The notes: generated by a model not told the origin, from the sequence alone. A stretch of 64,000 nucleotides of DNA from Pseudomonas sediminis (GCF_002741105.1 NZ_NIQU01000009.1:108698-172697); one strand, 5' to 3'. Positions 25,281-33,612 are shown, counted from the stretch's first letter. Numbers and translations: made by a program.

Positions 25281-27872
25281 TTACGCTGAGCCCTGCTGCA
25301 GGTCGAGGGTGGCTCGACCGTAGACGCCGATCTGTTCGGCCGGCTGCGGGACGCCATACAGGTAGCCCTGGAAGTGGCGACAGCCCAGGCTTAGCAAGGC
25401 ATCGCGCTGTGCCTGGCTCTCTACGCCTTCGGCGATGACGCGCAACTCCAGCGCCTGCCCCAGAGCGAGAATGGTCCGCACGATGGCGGTATCGCTGGCA
25501 TTGTCGAGCAGGTCGCGAACGAAGCTGCGGTCGATCTTCAACTGGTCGAGTGGCAGGCGTTTCAGGTAGCTGAGCGATGAGTAGCCGGTGCCGAAGTCGT
25601 CCAGCGAGAAGCGCACGCCGTAGGCTCTGAGCTGGCCCATTTTGTTGATTAGCGCTTCGATGTCCTGCACCAGCTGGCTCTCGGTCAGCTCCAGTTCCAG
25701 CCTGTGCGGGTTGGCTCCGGTCTTCTGTAGCGCGCTGAGCACGTCGGTGACGAAGTCCGGATGATGGAATTGGCGGGCGCTGACGTTGATCGCCACGGTC
25801 AGCTCGGCGCGCTGCGGGTCATTGGCCCACGAGGCGAGTTGCTGGCAGGCGGTTTGCAGGATCCAGCGGCCCATGGGCAGGATCAGCCCGGTGCTTTCTG
25901 CCAGCGGGATGAACTCACCAGGCGGTACCAGACCGCGCTGTGGGTGTTGCCAGCGCACCAGTGCCTCGGCGCCGAGCAGCTCACCCCGTTCATCCACCTG
26001 CGGCTGGTAGTGCAGCAGCAACTGAGCCTCGCTCAGAGCGCGGCGCAGCTCGTGCTCCAGGGTGGCGCGGGCGGCCAGTGCCTGCTGCATGCGCGGGTCG
26101 AAGAAGCACAGGGTATTGCGCCCGGCGGCCTTGGCTTCATACATCGCTAGGTCGGCGTGCTTGAGCAGCTCCTCGGGCTTGTCATGGGGTTGCGAGAACA
26201 AGGCGACACCGATGCTGGCGCTGCCGCTGTGGTTATAGCCGGGCAGCTCGAACGGGGTGGCCAGAGCGCGCAGCAGTTTTTCTGCGACATGCTCGATAGT
26301 GGCGATGGCAGCCTGAGGCTCGGGCTCGAGGTTCTCCAGGATCAATACGAATTCGTCGCCGCCGAGGCGCGACAGGCTGTCTTCGAGGCGCACCTGATTG
26401 AGCAGGCGCTCGCTGACCTGTTGCAGCAGCAGATCGCCCATGTCGTGGCCGAGGGTGTCATTGAGCTGCTTGAAATTGTCCAGATCGATGAACAGCAGCG
26501 CGCCCTCACGTCGACTGCGTGCGCTGCGGGCCAGGGCAAACTGCAGGTGTTCGAGCAGCAGGCGGCGATTGGGTAGGCCGGTGAGCGCGTCGTAATAGGC
26601 GAGTTGATGGATCTGTTCGAGGTTCTTCTTGTGCTCGGTGATGTCGGTGGAAATGCCGCACAGGGCGTAGATGCTGCCATCGGCTGCACGCAGCGGCAGC
26701 TTCACCGAAAAGTAGGTGCGCTCGTTACGGCCGTAGCGATCACGGTTGGTTTCCTCGCTCTCGATGCGCTCGCCAGCCAGTACGCGTCGGTCGTTGATGC
26801 CCAGTGCTTGCGCCGTGTCACTGTCGAAGAAGTCGACATCGCTATGGCCGATAACCTGTTCGGCGCTGCGGCCGAACAGCTCGCAGACCTTGCGATTGAC
26901 GTACTGATAACGCAGTTGCGGGTCCTTGATGTAGATATGCGCCTCGACGCTGTCGAGGATGGTATTGAGGCGCGCTTCGCTGGTCTTGAGATGTCGGGTC
27001 TTGTCCGCGACCTGGCGGCGCAACAGCAGGCTGCCGCCGATGGCCAACGTCAGCAGCGCGGCGAGCAACGCCAGGCCCCACCAGAACAGGACGGGCACGC
27101 TGCGCTGCTGAGGCGCGCCACTCCAGCGCTGCAGCACCTGAAAGTAGATAGAGCCAGGCGCTGATTGCCAATTCTGCAGGTGCTGGTCGATGGCACTGAG
27201 CAGCTCGGCGTTGGCGCCCTTGCGCGTGGCGTAGAACAGCTGTGCAGGCTGGAACATGATCGGTGTCGCGCTCAGGCGGTAGTTGGCGGCGTGATAGTCA
27301 CCGAACAGCTGATTGGCCACCACTGCATCGGCCTGCTCGGCAAGCACCATGGCAAAGCCCTGGCTCAGGTCGCTGAGCGGAATCATCTGCGCCTGCAGAC
27401 CGAAGCTGCTGAGCAGGCTCTGCAGATACTGGAACTGAATCGAACCCTCCAACGCGGCGATACGCAGGCCGCGCAGGTCGAGCACGCTCTGCAGGCGCAG
27501 TTCTTCATGGCTGTACAGCTGTGACCAGCTGAACAGCGAAGGCACCTGATGGAAGTCCATCAGTTGTGCCCGCTCCTCGCTGAAGGCGACGTCCGGCAGC
27601 AGATCGATCTCGCCGTCCTGCAGCAGTTGCAGGCATTGCTGCCAGGCGCAGGGCAATGTCTGCAGCTGCCAGCGTTCCTCGTTGGCAATGGCCTGCAGCA
27701 GTTCACCGAGAATGCCCGAGGGCTGTGCGTTGGCATCGGCAAATATCTTTGGTTCGTTGGCGTACACGCCGACCCTGACCGTGCGTGCCTCTGCGGCGGT
27801 GCTCCAGGCGCAGCCCAGCAGGCACAGACACAGCAGCAGGTTAACGAGGTGGTGTAACGAGAGGGGCTTCAT
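25281..27872 (-). CDS. Substrate-binding-domain / PAS / GGDEF / EAL c-di-GMP enzyme
   Basis: 863-residue membrane receptor. Signal sequence (MKPLSLHHLVNLLLCLCLLG), then a periplasmic type-II solute-binding domain (about 35-265, with EPKIFADANAQPSGILGELL and LDLRGLRIAALEGS). A TM helix follows near 270-292, then a PAS domain (about 305-420). The GGDEF domain keeps an intact RLGGDEFVL; the EAL domain has EALVRWQHP, DDFGTGYSSLSYL and KIDRSFV. Both catalytic halves look intact, so activity could be synthesis, breakdown or both. The start at 27872 is preferred to an in-frame Met at 27890, without a strong ribosome site for either. Confidence 0.9.
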   Translation of the reverse strand: MKPLSLHHLVNLLLCLCLLGCAWSTAAEARTVRVGVYANEPKIFADANAQPSGILGELLQAIANEERWQLQTLPCAWQQCLQLLQDGEIDLLPDVAFSEERAQLMDFHQVPSLFSWSQLYSHEELRLQSVLDLRGLRIAALEGSIQFQYLQSLLSSFGLQAQMIPLSDLSQGFAMVLAEQADAVVANQLFGDYHAANYRLSATPIMFQPAQLFYATRKGANAELLSAIDQHLQNWQSAPGSIYFQVLQRWSGAPQQRSVPVLFWWGLALLAALLTLAIGGSLLLRRQVADKTRHLKTSEARLNTILDSVEAHIYIKDPQLRYQYVNRKVCELFGRSAEQVIGHSDVDFFDSDTAQALGINDRRVLAGERIESEETNRDRYGRNERTYFSVKLPLRAADGSIYALCGISTDITEHKKNLEQIHQLAYYDALTGLPNRRLLLEHLQFALARSARSRREGALLFIDLDNFKQLNDTLGHDMGDLLLQQVSERLLNQVRLEDSLSRLGGDEFVLILENLEPEPQAAIATIEHVAEKLLRALATPFELPGYNHSGSASIGVALFSQPHDKPEELLKHADLAMYEAKAAGRNTLCFFDPRMQQALAARATLEHELRRALSEAQLLLHYQPQVDERGELLGAEALVRWQHPQRGLVPPGEFIPLAESTGLILPMGRWILQTACQQLASWANDPQRAELTVAINVSARQFHHPDFVTDVLSALQKTGANPHRLELELTESQLVQDIEALINKMGQLRAYGVRFSLDDFGTGYSSLSYLKRLPLDQLKIDRSFVRDLLDNASDTAIVRTILALGQALELRVIAEGVESQAQRDALLSLGCRHFQGYLYGVPQPAEQIGVYGRATLDLQQGSA

Positions 27873-27959
27873 GCGCGGGGCGGCTTCCATGGGCAGAGTT
27901 CCAGCAACCTGTTCTGCAGTATGGCCGCCTATGTCGACTATGCGAGCTCAGGGCGGTGC

Positions 27960-28571
27960 TCAGTCGGCCCAGCCACGATAGACGTGGGTCATGGGCCTGG
28001 GCCCTTTCAGGTAGCCGGTTTCCAACTGGCGGATATGAAAGCCGCCGGCTCCAATCAGTGCGGGGATGTCTCGATCCAGATGGCAACCGCCGGCCAGCGG
28101 TTTCCACAGTGGCGTCAGGCGCTTCTGCCAGCGCACCACCGGGAGGTCCGGTGCCAGGCCGTGTTCGCAGAACAGCAGGCGCCCGCCAGGCTTGAGCACG
28201 CGGCGCATTTCACGCAGAGCAGAGACCGCATCGGGGATGGTGCACAGGGTGAAGGTGCAGACGATGTCATCGAAGCTGGCATCCGCCGCCTGAATCTGCC
28301 CCAGCTCCAGGGCGATCATCTCCACCGGTACCTGGCAACGTTCGGCGCGCTCACGGGCCAGGCGCTGCATGGCGGCGGACGGGTCGACGCCAACCACCAC
28401 CTCGACCCGCTGCGGATCGCAGAAGCTCAGGTTGAGGCCGCTGCCGATGCCGATCTCCAGTACTCGGCCCTTGGCCAGTGGCACGATCTGCGAGCGCGCC
28501 TTCATCACCGCGCCCATGCCGCAGGCGAAATCGATCAGATGCGGCAGGATATGGCGGTCATAGAGGCCCAT
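27960..28571 (-). CDS. Class I SAM-dependent methyltransferase
   Basis: 203-residue methyltransferase of the UbiE/PMT type. SAM-binding motif I is GRVLEIGIGSGLNLSF; the acidic VVGVDPSAAM, FDDIVCTFTLCTIPD and LKPGGRLLFCEHG follow. The acceptor is unknown; similar small enzymes act on phospholipids or small molecules. It is the last of a three-gene minus-strand run, 3 nt after the DUF5629 gene. Confidence 0.88.
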   Translation of the reverse strand: MGLYDRHILPHLIDFACGMGAVMKARSQIVPLAKGRVLEIGIGSGLNLSFCDPQRVEVVVGVDPSAAMQRLARERAERCQVPVEMIALELGQIQAADASFDDIVCTFTLCTIPDAVSALREMRRVLKPGGRLLFCEHGLAPDLPVVRWQKRLTPLWKPLAGGCHLDRDIPALIGAGGFHIRQLETGYLKGPRPMTHVYRGWAD

Positions 28572-28574
28572 GGT

Positions 28575-28919
28575 TCAGGCTTCGTCCTGCCCTTCATCGT
28601 CCTCATCGTTGTCGCCGCGGTAGGCGGCGAAGCATTTGAGCGTGTGGCTGACATCGTTGCCTTCGATCAGCCAGCTGTCGTCCGCTTCGCTGTAGCGCGC
28701 GGCCTGTACCGAAGCCAGGGAGAACTTCCACAAGCGGCGCTCGCGACCATCGATGCAGTGCACCTGTAGCAGCGGTTTGGCGGCGCTGTCGCTGCCCGCC
28801 GTGCCAGCGCTGATTTGCGCCAGCAGTTCGGTGTCGAGGTCGAACTGCCAGGCATACAGACCGTCGATCTCGAGCATGTCGGCGTCTTGCAGCGCCTCGA
28901 TCAGGCTTGTCGGTTTCAT
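28575..28919 (-). CDS. DUF5629-type conserved hypothetical protein
   Basis: 114 residues from the Met of MKPTSLIEALQDADM (an upstream in-frame start at 28934 is possible). No signal peptide or membrane helix. The middle has a WQFDLDT ... RRLWKFSLASVQAARY core and the tail is very acidic (DNDEDDEGQDEA). It appears to be one of the small Pseudomonas-specific families (DUF5629) without known function. It lies between an NAD(P)-binding protein and a methyltransferase in the same direction. Confidence 0.65.
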   Translation of the reverse strand: MKPTSLIEALQDADMLEIDGLYAWQFDLDTELLAQISAGTAGSDSAAKPLLQVHCIDGRERRLWKFSLASVQAARYSEADDSWLIEGNDVSHTLKCFAAYRGDNDEDDEGQDEA

Positions 28920-28935
28920 CGCTTTATCCACCACG

Positions 28936-29577
28936 TCAGCGCCCCAGGCGGCGCAGGTCGGAGGACTCTATCACGCGCACGCCGTCTTCCTCTTCCAGAG
29001 CCAGGCGCCAGAGGGCGCGGGCCAGGGCACAGGCGTCGATGCCGCGGTACTTGCCCGGCAGCCAGCGCAGCAGCGGCGCCGCCAGGCGCTCGCCGAGACG
29101 GAATTCATGACGCGCGCCGAGCAGTAGCGATGGGCGGGCGATGGTCAGTTGCGGCCAGTCCATGGCTTTCAACGCTTCCTCGGTTTCGCCCTTGATGCGG
29201 TTGTAGAACACCTTTGATCCGGCGTTGGCGCCCAGGGCGCTGATCACCACCAAGTGCCGTGCGCCGAGCTCGCGAGCGCGACGGGCGAATGCCAGCACCA
29301 GGTCATGGTCGACGGCGCGGAAGGCTTCCTGTGAGCCGGCCTGCTTGATAGTGCTGCCCAGACAACAGAAGGCGGTATCGACCTGCCCGGATAGCTGCGG
29401 CAGCAGGGCCTGCAGGTCACCTACCGGGTTTTCCAGGTGCGGGTGTGCGGCCAGGGGGCGGCGTGTCGGTGCCAGCACGCGGGCGACCGTTGGCTCGCTG
29501 AGCAGGCGGTCGAGCAGGTGTTCACCGGTGAGTCCGGTGGCGCCGGCGATAAGGATGTGCTGCGGGGTCAGGTACAT
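28936..29577 (-). CDS. NAD(P)H-binding oxidoreductase, short-chain-like (HTATIP2/YwnB type)
   Basis: 213-residue atypical short-chain dehydrogenase/epimerase. Glycine-rich dinucleotide loop ILIAGATGLTGEHLLD at the N-terminus, then DTAFCCLGSTIKQAGSQEAF and LVVISALGANAGSKVFYNR, where the Ser and Tyr/Lys are in place, and TIARPSLLLGARHEFR. The substrate is unknown. First gene of a three-gene unit. Its upstream edge abuts the palindromic repeat at 29609-29754. Confidence 0.85.
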   Translation of the reverse strand: MYLTPQHILIAGATGLTGEHLLDRLLSEPTVARVLAPTRRPLAAHPHLENPVGDLQALLPQLSGQVDTAFCCLGSTIKQAGSQEAFRAVDHDLVLAFARRARELGARHLVVISALGANAGSKVFYNRIKGETEEALKAMDWPQLTIARPSLLLGARHEFRLGERLAAPLLRWLPGKYRGIDACALARALWRLALEEEDGVRVIESSDLRRLGR

Positions 29578-29608
29578 GCAGTTGTCTCTTGTCCATTACA
29601 GTTCAGCT

Positions 29609-29754
29609 TAACAGGCTGTTGAAAAACTACCTGCGTTGGCAATGCTTCGTTTAAAACAGCCTCAAAATGCTCATTTACAACTCGTAAACTGCGCTTTTTC
29701 GGCTGTTTTTGCCTCGTCTTGCCTGCCTCGCCTACGTTTTTCAACGGCCTGTTA
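29609..29754. repeat. Nested-palindrome repeat, copy A (146 bp)
   Basis: Terminal arms TAACAGGCTGTTGAAAAAC and, at the right end, the reverse complement of TAACAGGCCGTTGAAAAAC (one mismatch). A second stem lies inside (AAAACAGCC 29653-29661 with GGCTGTTTT 29701-29709), and an apical hairpin TTTAC-AACTC-GTAAA at 29674-29688. Copy B at 32289-32432 has the same plan. The right end supplies the stop codon (TAA on the minus strand, 29752-29754) of the MORN-protease gene. No coding capacity. Confidence 0.85.
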
Positions 29755-31476
29755 GTCCTTTGCCGGACCGCTGGCCACGGCACCGAGCGCACGCTCGGCC
29801 TGGCTTTGGCGCAGTTCGCGCCAGTGCTGGAGTACGCCGCGTGGCGCCCAGATCTGCGGTTCGGAAGGTTCGAAGCCGTCGCTCTGCTCACGCTCGGCGA
29901 CACGTTCCTTGGCCAGTTCGAAGGCCCGTTCAAGGTTGTCGGTCTCGCCCAGCGCTTCGGCGAACAGGGCGCGACCGAAATAGGTGAAGTCGTTTTCCTC
30001 GCTGCAGCCGAAGGACACCCGGTCGGCGCGCGCGGCGGTCATCACCAGGGTCTTTTCGTCTTTCAGCGGCGGGATGAAACCGCCGGAGTAGCAGGCGGAA
30101 ATCACCACCACCTTGTTGCGCTGCTTGAGCGGAGCGAGCAGGGCAGCCAGCTCGCTGGCAGGCAGGTCGGCCAGTTGCAGGCGCGGCTGGTCGAGATTGA
30201 GTTCATGACGACGCGAGCCGTGACTGGTCAGGTAAATGAAGATCAGGTCTTCCTCGCCGCTGCGTTCGGCCAGCGCTTGCAGCGCGCGGGTGAGATTCTC
30301 GCGAGTGGCCAGCGGGCGGTCGGCAAGATGGTCGCGATGGTTGACCAGGGTGATGCTGCCATAGGCACCGAAGCGCTCGCGCATCAGTCGGCTGACGTAA
30401 TCGGCTTCGCGCATGAATACGCTTTGCTTGCCGTCACCGGCCATTGTCAGCGCATACAGTTCGCGTGCTGGTGTCGATGTCGGGATGGCGGCGATGGCCT
30501 GGTCGAGCAGTTGCCCCTGTTGCAGCAGGCCCAGCTCGAGGCTGTCAGGCAGGACCTGACCCTGCTCGTCGCGTACCAGGCGGCCGCTTTGCCAGGTGCC
30601 TGACTGGCGCTTGCCATCGGCCAGGGTCAGAGTGCCTTCGCCGCTGTAATCACCACCTGAAAAGTGGCCGCGGTAGGCGCTGCCGTCGGGCAGGGTGAGC
30701 AGGCCTTCGCCTTCGTACTGCCAGTCGGCGAACTCGCCAAGGTAGCGGGTGCCTTCGCCGTCGGTGTATTCGCCGGGGCCCTGCATCACGCCTTCTACGA
30801 ATTCGCCGGCCCAGGTTTCGCCGCTGGCGCTTTGGTAGCGGCCCTTGCCGTGGAATTCGTCATTCTGGAAGCCGCCGCTGTAGTTGTCGCCATCGGCATT
30901 GCGGTAACTGCCCTGGCCACTGAGCAGCCCTTGCACGAACACGCCGCTGTACTGGTTGCCGTAGGCGTCGCTGCGCACGCCCTGGCCCTCTGCCTGGCCG
31001 TTGACGAACTGGCCCTGGAAGCTGCTACCGTCGGCCATCTCCAGTTTGCCCAGGCCATGGAAACGGTCGTTGAGAAATTCCCCCTGGTAGCGCTGGCCAC
31101 CCTGCTCGAGCAGGCCGACGCCGCTGAAACGGTTGCGTTCGAAACCGCCTTCGTAGCGGCTACCGTCGCTGTAGGTCAGGGTGCCCTGGCCATGGAACAT
31201 GCCTTCGTGAAATTCGCCCAGGTAGTGCTCGCCGCCGGGGCCCTGCCATTCGCCACTGCCTTCGAGCATGCCGTCCTTGAATTGGCCGACGAACCAGCTG
31301 CCATTGCGGTAGTCCAGCCGTCCGGGGCCCTGCAATAAGCCGTCGACTATCTCGCCGCGATACTGGCCGCCATCGGGCAGGGTGGCATTGGCCGGCAACA
31401 GCGGGCGCGCCTCATCGCAACCGGCGATCAGCAAGGACAGGCACAGCGGCAGCAAACGCAGGGCAAGGGGATTCAT
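29752..31476 (-). CDS. MORN-repeat lipoprotein with C13 (legumain-like) cysteine protease domain
   Basis: 574 residues. Signal peptide with lipobox (LLIAGC), so a lipidated envelope protein. Residues about 30-300 are about eleven MORN repeats of 23 residues (for example YEGGFERNRFSGVGLL, WAGEFVEGVMQGPGEY). The C-terminal part (about 350-555) is a clan CD protease: His419 in YLTSHGSRRHE and Cys462 in VVISACYSGGFIPPL, then TAARADRVSFGCSEENDFTYFG. The last motif fits bacterial Peptidase_C13 proteins (kin of legumain and the GPI8 transamidase) better than caspases. The start at 31476 gives the signal peptide; an upstream Met at 31539 would bury it. Flanked by the two palindromic repeats, with maoC. 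Confidence 0.85.
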   Translation of the reverse strand: MNPLALRLLPLCLSLLIAGCDEARPLLPANATLPDGGQYRGEIVDGLLQGPGRLDYRNGSWFVGQFKDGMLEGSGEWQGPGGEHYLGEFHEGMFHGQGTLTYSDGSRYEGGFERNRFSGVGLLEQGGQRYQGEFLNDRFHGLGKLEMADGSSFQGQFVNGQAEGQGVRSDAYGNQYSGVFVQGLLSGQGSYRNADGDNYSGGFQNDEFHGKGRYQSASGETWAGEFVEGVMQGPGEYTDGEGTRYLGEFADWQYEGEGLLTLPDGSAYRGHFSGGDYSGEGTLTLADGKRQSGTWQSGRLVRDEQGQVLPDSLELGLLQQGQLLDQAIAAIPTSTPARELYALTMAGDGKQSVFMREADYVSRLMRERFGAYGSITLVNHRDHLADRPLATRENLTRALQALAERSGEEDLIFIYLTSHGSRRHELNLDQPRLQLADLPASELAALLAPLKQRNKVVVISACYSGGFIPPLKDEKTLVMTAARADRVSFGCSEENDFTYFGRALFAEALGETDNLERAFELAKERVAEREQSDGFEPSEPQIWAPRGVLQHWRELRQSQAERALGAVASGPAKD

Positions 31477-31624
31477 GACGGACGTCCAGGTCGGTGCTTT
31501 GCACGCAGTATGCCGCAAGCCTGGATGCTTGCGCTGCATAGCCGCACTCGTTACGGATGCAGGATCGCTCCTGTTCCGGCGCAGGGCGCGGGAAACAGGA
31601 GCGACTGGAGATGCCCGGGAGGGA

Positions 31625-32080
31625 TCAGACGAAGCAGAGGGTCAGCGGCTCGGCGATGTAGGCAGGTTTCTCCTGGCCTTCGATCTCCAGTACGGCACGT
31701 GCCTTGAGCAGCCACTGGCCGGGGTTCTTCTCGTTGGCGTCGACCAGCGTCACCACCAGGCGCACCTTGGAGTTGACCTTGACCGGCTGGATGAAGCGAA
31801 CGCTGTCGAGGCCGTAGTTCACTGCCATCTTCAGGCCCTGCGGCATGATCATGATCTTTTCCATCAGCATCGGCACCAGCGACAGCGACAGGAAGCCGTG
31901 GGCGATGGTGGTGCCGAAGGGGGTCAGCTTGGCCTTTTCCGGGTCGACGTGGATGAACTGGTGGTCGCCGGTGCACTCGGCGAACTGGTTGATACGCTGC
32001 TGGTCGATGGTCAGCCACTCGGACTTGCCGAGTTCCTTGCCAACATAGTCCTTGAGCTCTGCTACGGGTACTAACGGCAT
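31625..32080 (-). CDS. MaoC-family (R)-specific enoyl-CoA hydratase-like protein
   Basis: 151-residue hot-dog-fold protein. The hydratase-2 motif with catalytic Asp and His is visible (FAECTGDHQFIHVDPEKA), followed by GTTIAHGFLSLSLVPML. Such enzymes hydrate trans-2-enoyl-CoA to (R)-3-hydroxyacyl-CoA, feeding polyhydroxyalkanoate or lipid pathways. Single gene; it ends about 150 nt upstream of the MORN-protease start. A link with the acyl-CoA cluster 10 kb away is possible but unproven. Confidence 0.88.
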   Translation of the reverse strand: MPLVPVAELKDYVGKELGKSEWLTIDQQRINQFAECTGDHQFIHVDPEKAKLTPFGTTIAHGFLSLSLVPMLMEKIMIMPQGLKMAVNYGLDSVRFIQPVKVNSKVRLVVTLVDANEKNPGQWLLKARAVLEIEGQEKPAYIAEPLTLCFV

Positions 32081-32245
32081 AGTTCCTCCTTGAGGACGCG
32101 GGTGTTTTTCTTGTGTGCGTGAAACCGTTGCGGCCTAGATCATCATGGGGGCGGCATCGGGTCAAGCCTGCCTTGGCGTGATGAATGACGCGGCATAGGC
32201 CCGCTCGACGAAGCAATACAGAGGCCAGCGGAGTGGCATCACGCC

Positions 32246-32251
32246 TATAAT
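32246..32251 (+). promoter_or_regulatory. Possible -10 element upstream of repeat copy B and lrgA
   Basis: TATAAT in the context CGCCTATAATGG on the plus strand, identical in context to the ppa and miaB -10 boxes. If used, transcription would cross the whole palindromic repeat before reaching lrgA, 229 nt downstream. No -35 is clear. Confidence 0.4.
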
Positions 32252-32288
32252 GGCCGACATGCCTTAATAGATGCCCGGAATCCCCTCC

Positions 32289-32432
32289 AGTAGGTCGCTG
32301 AAAAACTACCTACGTTGCCATTGCTGCGTTAAAAACAGGCTCGGAATGCTCATTTACAACTCGTAAACTGCGCTTCCTCGCCTGTTTTTGTCTTGCACTG
32401 GCCGCCTCGCCTACGTTTTTCAGCGGCCTACT
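32289..32432. repeat. Nested-palindrome repeat, copy B (144 bp)
   Basis: Terminal arms AGTAGGTCGCTGAAAAAC (left) and the reverse complement of AGTAGGCCGCTGAAAAAC (right). The inner stem is AAAAACAGGC (32331-32340) with GCCTGTTTTT (32380-32389), and the same apical hairpin as copy A sits at TTTAC-AACTC-GTAAA. A 31-bp core around the apex is identical to copy A. Arms and inner stem differ from copy A in a matched way on both sides. It lies upstream of lrgA. Confidence 0.85.
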
Positions 32433-32479
32433 CGTAAGCGGCGCTCACGGCCATCGCTCGTTTTCCGGAGACTTCAAAC

Positions 32480-32839
32480 ATGCTGCTTCGCGGCCTTTCC
32501 TGGCTGGTGCTGTGCCAGTTACTGGGTACCGTTCTCAACGTTCTGCTGCTGCCGATGTTGCCTGGCCCGATCATCGGCATGCTTTTGTTGTTCGTCTTTC
32601 TCATGCTGCGTGGCGAGGTGGGGGAACCGCTCAGCGTCGCGTCCAGCAGCCTGCTCAAATACCTACCACTGATCCTGGTGCCGCCGGCAGTGGGCGTGAT
32701 GGCTTATGCCAGCGATATCGCCGCCGATTTCTGGGCTGTGGTCGGCGCGCTGGTACTGTCGTTGCTGGTGTCGCTGGCGTTCGCTGGCTGGCTGATGCAG
32801 AAATTGATCGAGCGTCAGCAGCGCCAGGAGGACGTATGA
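32480..32839 (+). CDS. CidA/LrgA-family holin-like membrane protein
   Basis: 119 residues, four predicted membrane helices (GLSWLVLCQLLGTVLNVLLL, GPIIGMLLLFVFLML, YLPLILVPPAVGVMAY, FWAVVGALVLSLLVSLAFAG). Typical of LrgA/CidA, small holin-like proteins that act with LrgB-type partners in envelope or metabolite export and cell lysis control. The ATGA overlap with the next gene indicates coupled translation. Ribosome site GGAGAC upstream. Confidence 0.9.
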   Translation: MLLRGLSWLVLCQLLGTVLNVLLLPMLPGPIIGMLLLFVFLMLRGEVGEPLSVASSSLLKYLPLILVPPAVGVMAYASDIAADFWAVVGALVLSLLVSLAFAGWLMQKLIERQQRQEDV

Positions 32840-33552
32840 GTCCGGATTGGCAGGGCGCCTGGCAGGCATTGACCCATCACCCGCTGTTCGGCATCGGCAT
32901 CACCCTGGGCGCCTACCAACTGGCCATGGCCGCCTACGAGCGAACCCGCTGGGTATTCCTGCAACCGGTACTGGTATCGATGCTCACGGTGATCGGCATC
33001 CTGCTGCTGTGCGGCCTGAGTTTCGCCGAATACCGCAACAGCGTCGCGGCGCTGACGCTGCTGCTCGGCCCGGCCACGGTGGCCCTGGCCGTGCCGCTGT
33101 ACCTCAACCTGCGGCGGATTCGCCAGCTGTTCTGGCCGATCATCCTGACGTTGCTGATTGCCGGCACCTTCGCCACCGTACTCGGTGCGGGCCTGGCCTG
33201 GCTGTTCGGCGCCGAGCACATCATGCTGATGAGCATGGCGCCGAAATCGGTAACTTCGCCAATAGCCATGCTGGTGGCCGATCAGATCGGCGGCATCGCG
33301 GCCCTGGCGGCGGTGTTCGTGATGATCACCGGGGTCATAGGCGCCATCGTCGGACCGTCCATTCTGCGACTGTGCCGGGTTCATCATCCGGCGGCGCAGG
33401 GTATGGCGCTGGGCATCACCGCGCATGCCGTGGGTACGGCGCGTGCCCTGCAGGAGAGCGACGAGTGCGGCGCCTTTGCCGCGCTGGCGATGAGCCTGAT
33501 GGGTGTGATCACCGCCGTGCTGTTGCCGCTGGCGATTGTCATGCTCCTGTGA
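32836..33552 (+). CDS. LrgB-family membrane protein
   Basis: 238 residues with many hydrophobic helices. The LrgB family is shown by LTLLLGPATVALAVPLYLN and MSMAPKSVTSPIAMLVADQI, and by the C-terminal IVGPSILRLCRV and GITAHAVGTARAL. LrgB and LrgA form an operon across bacteria, and the plant homologue PLGG1 transports glycolate/glycerate. The start at 32836 is chosen for its 4-nt overlap with lrgA and upstream AGGAGG. Confidence 0.92.
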   Translation: MSPDWQGAWQALTHHPLFGIGITLGAYQLAMAAYERTRWVFLQPVLVSMLTVIGILLLCGLSFAEYRNSVAALTLLLGPATVALAVPLYLNLRRIRQLFWPIILTLLIAGTFATVLGAGLAWLFGAEHIMLMSMAPKSVTSPIAMLVADQIGGIAALAAVFVMITGVIGAIVGPSILRLCRVHHPAAQGMALGITAHAVGTARALQESDECGAFAALAMSLMGVITAVLLPLAIVMLL

Positions 33553-33612
33553 GAGCCTGCCTGACCATCCCTGATGCTCCGGCAGCCTTGCGTTGATAAC
33601 AGGCCGTAAACC

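Larger units (their letters stand above)
32081..32479. other. 399-nt intergenic region between maoC and lrgA
   Basis: No protein-coding signal. It contains an isolated TATAAT (32246-32251) and palindromic repeat copy B (32289-32432), and ends in a GGAGAC ribosome site before the lrgA start. The two flanking genes are divergent, so promoters for both must lie here. The first 130 nt hold no recognised motif. Confidence 0.6.

Noticed and set aside
29609..29754. CRISPR repeat or tRNA gene in the intergenic palindrome
   Set aside because: Only two well-kept copies, 2.7 kb apart, with no spacer periodicity. No cloverleaf or anticodon arm could be drawn.
29752..31476. Caspase (C14) assignment for the MORN-repeat protease
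   Set aside because: The His/Cys dyad is common to clan CD, but the C-terminal segment TAARADRVSFGCSEENDFTYFG matches bacterial C13 proteins better, so C13 is preferred.
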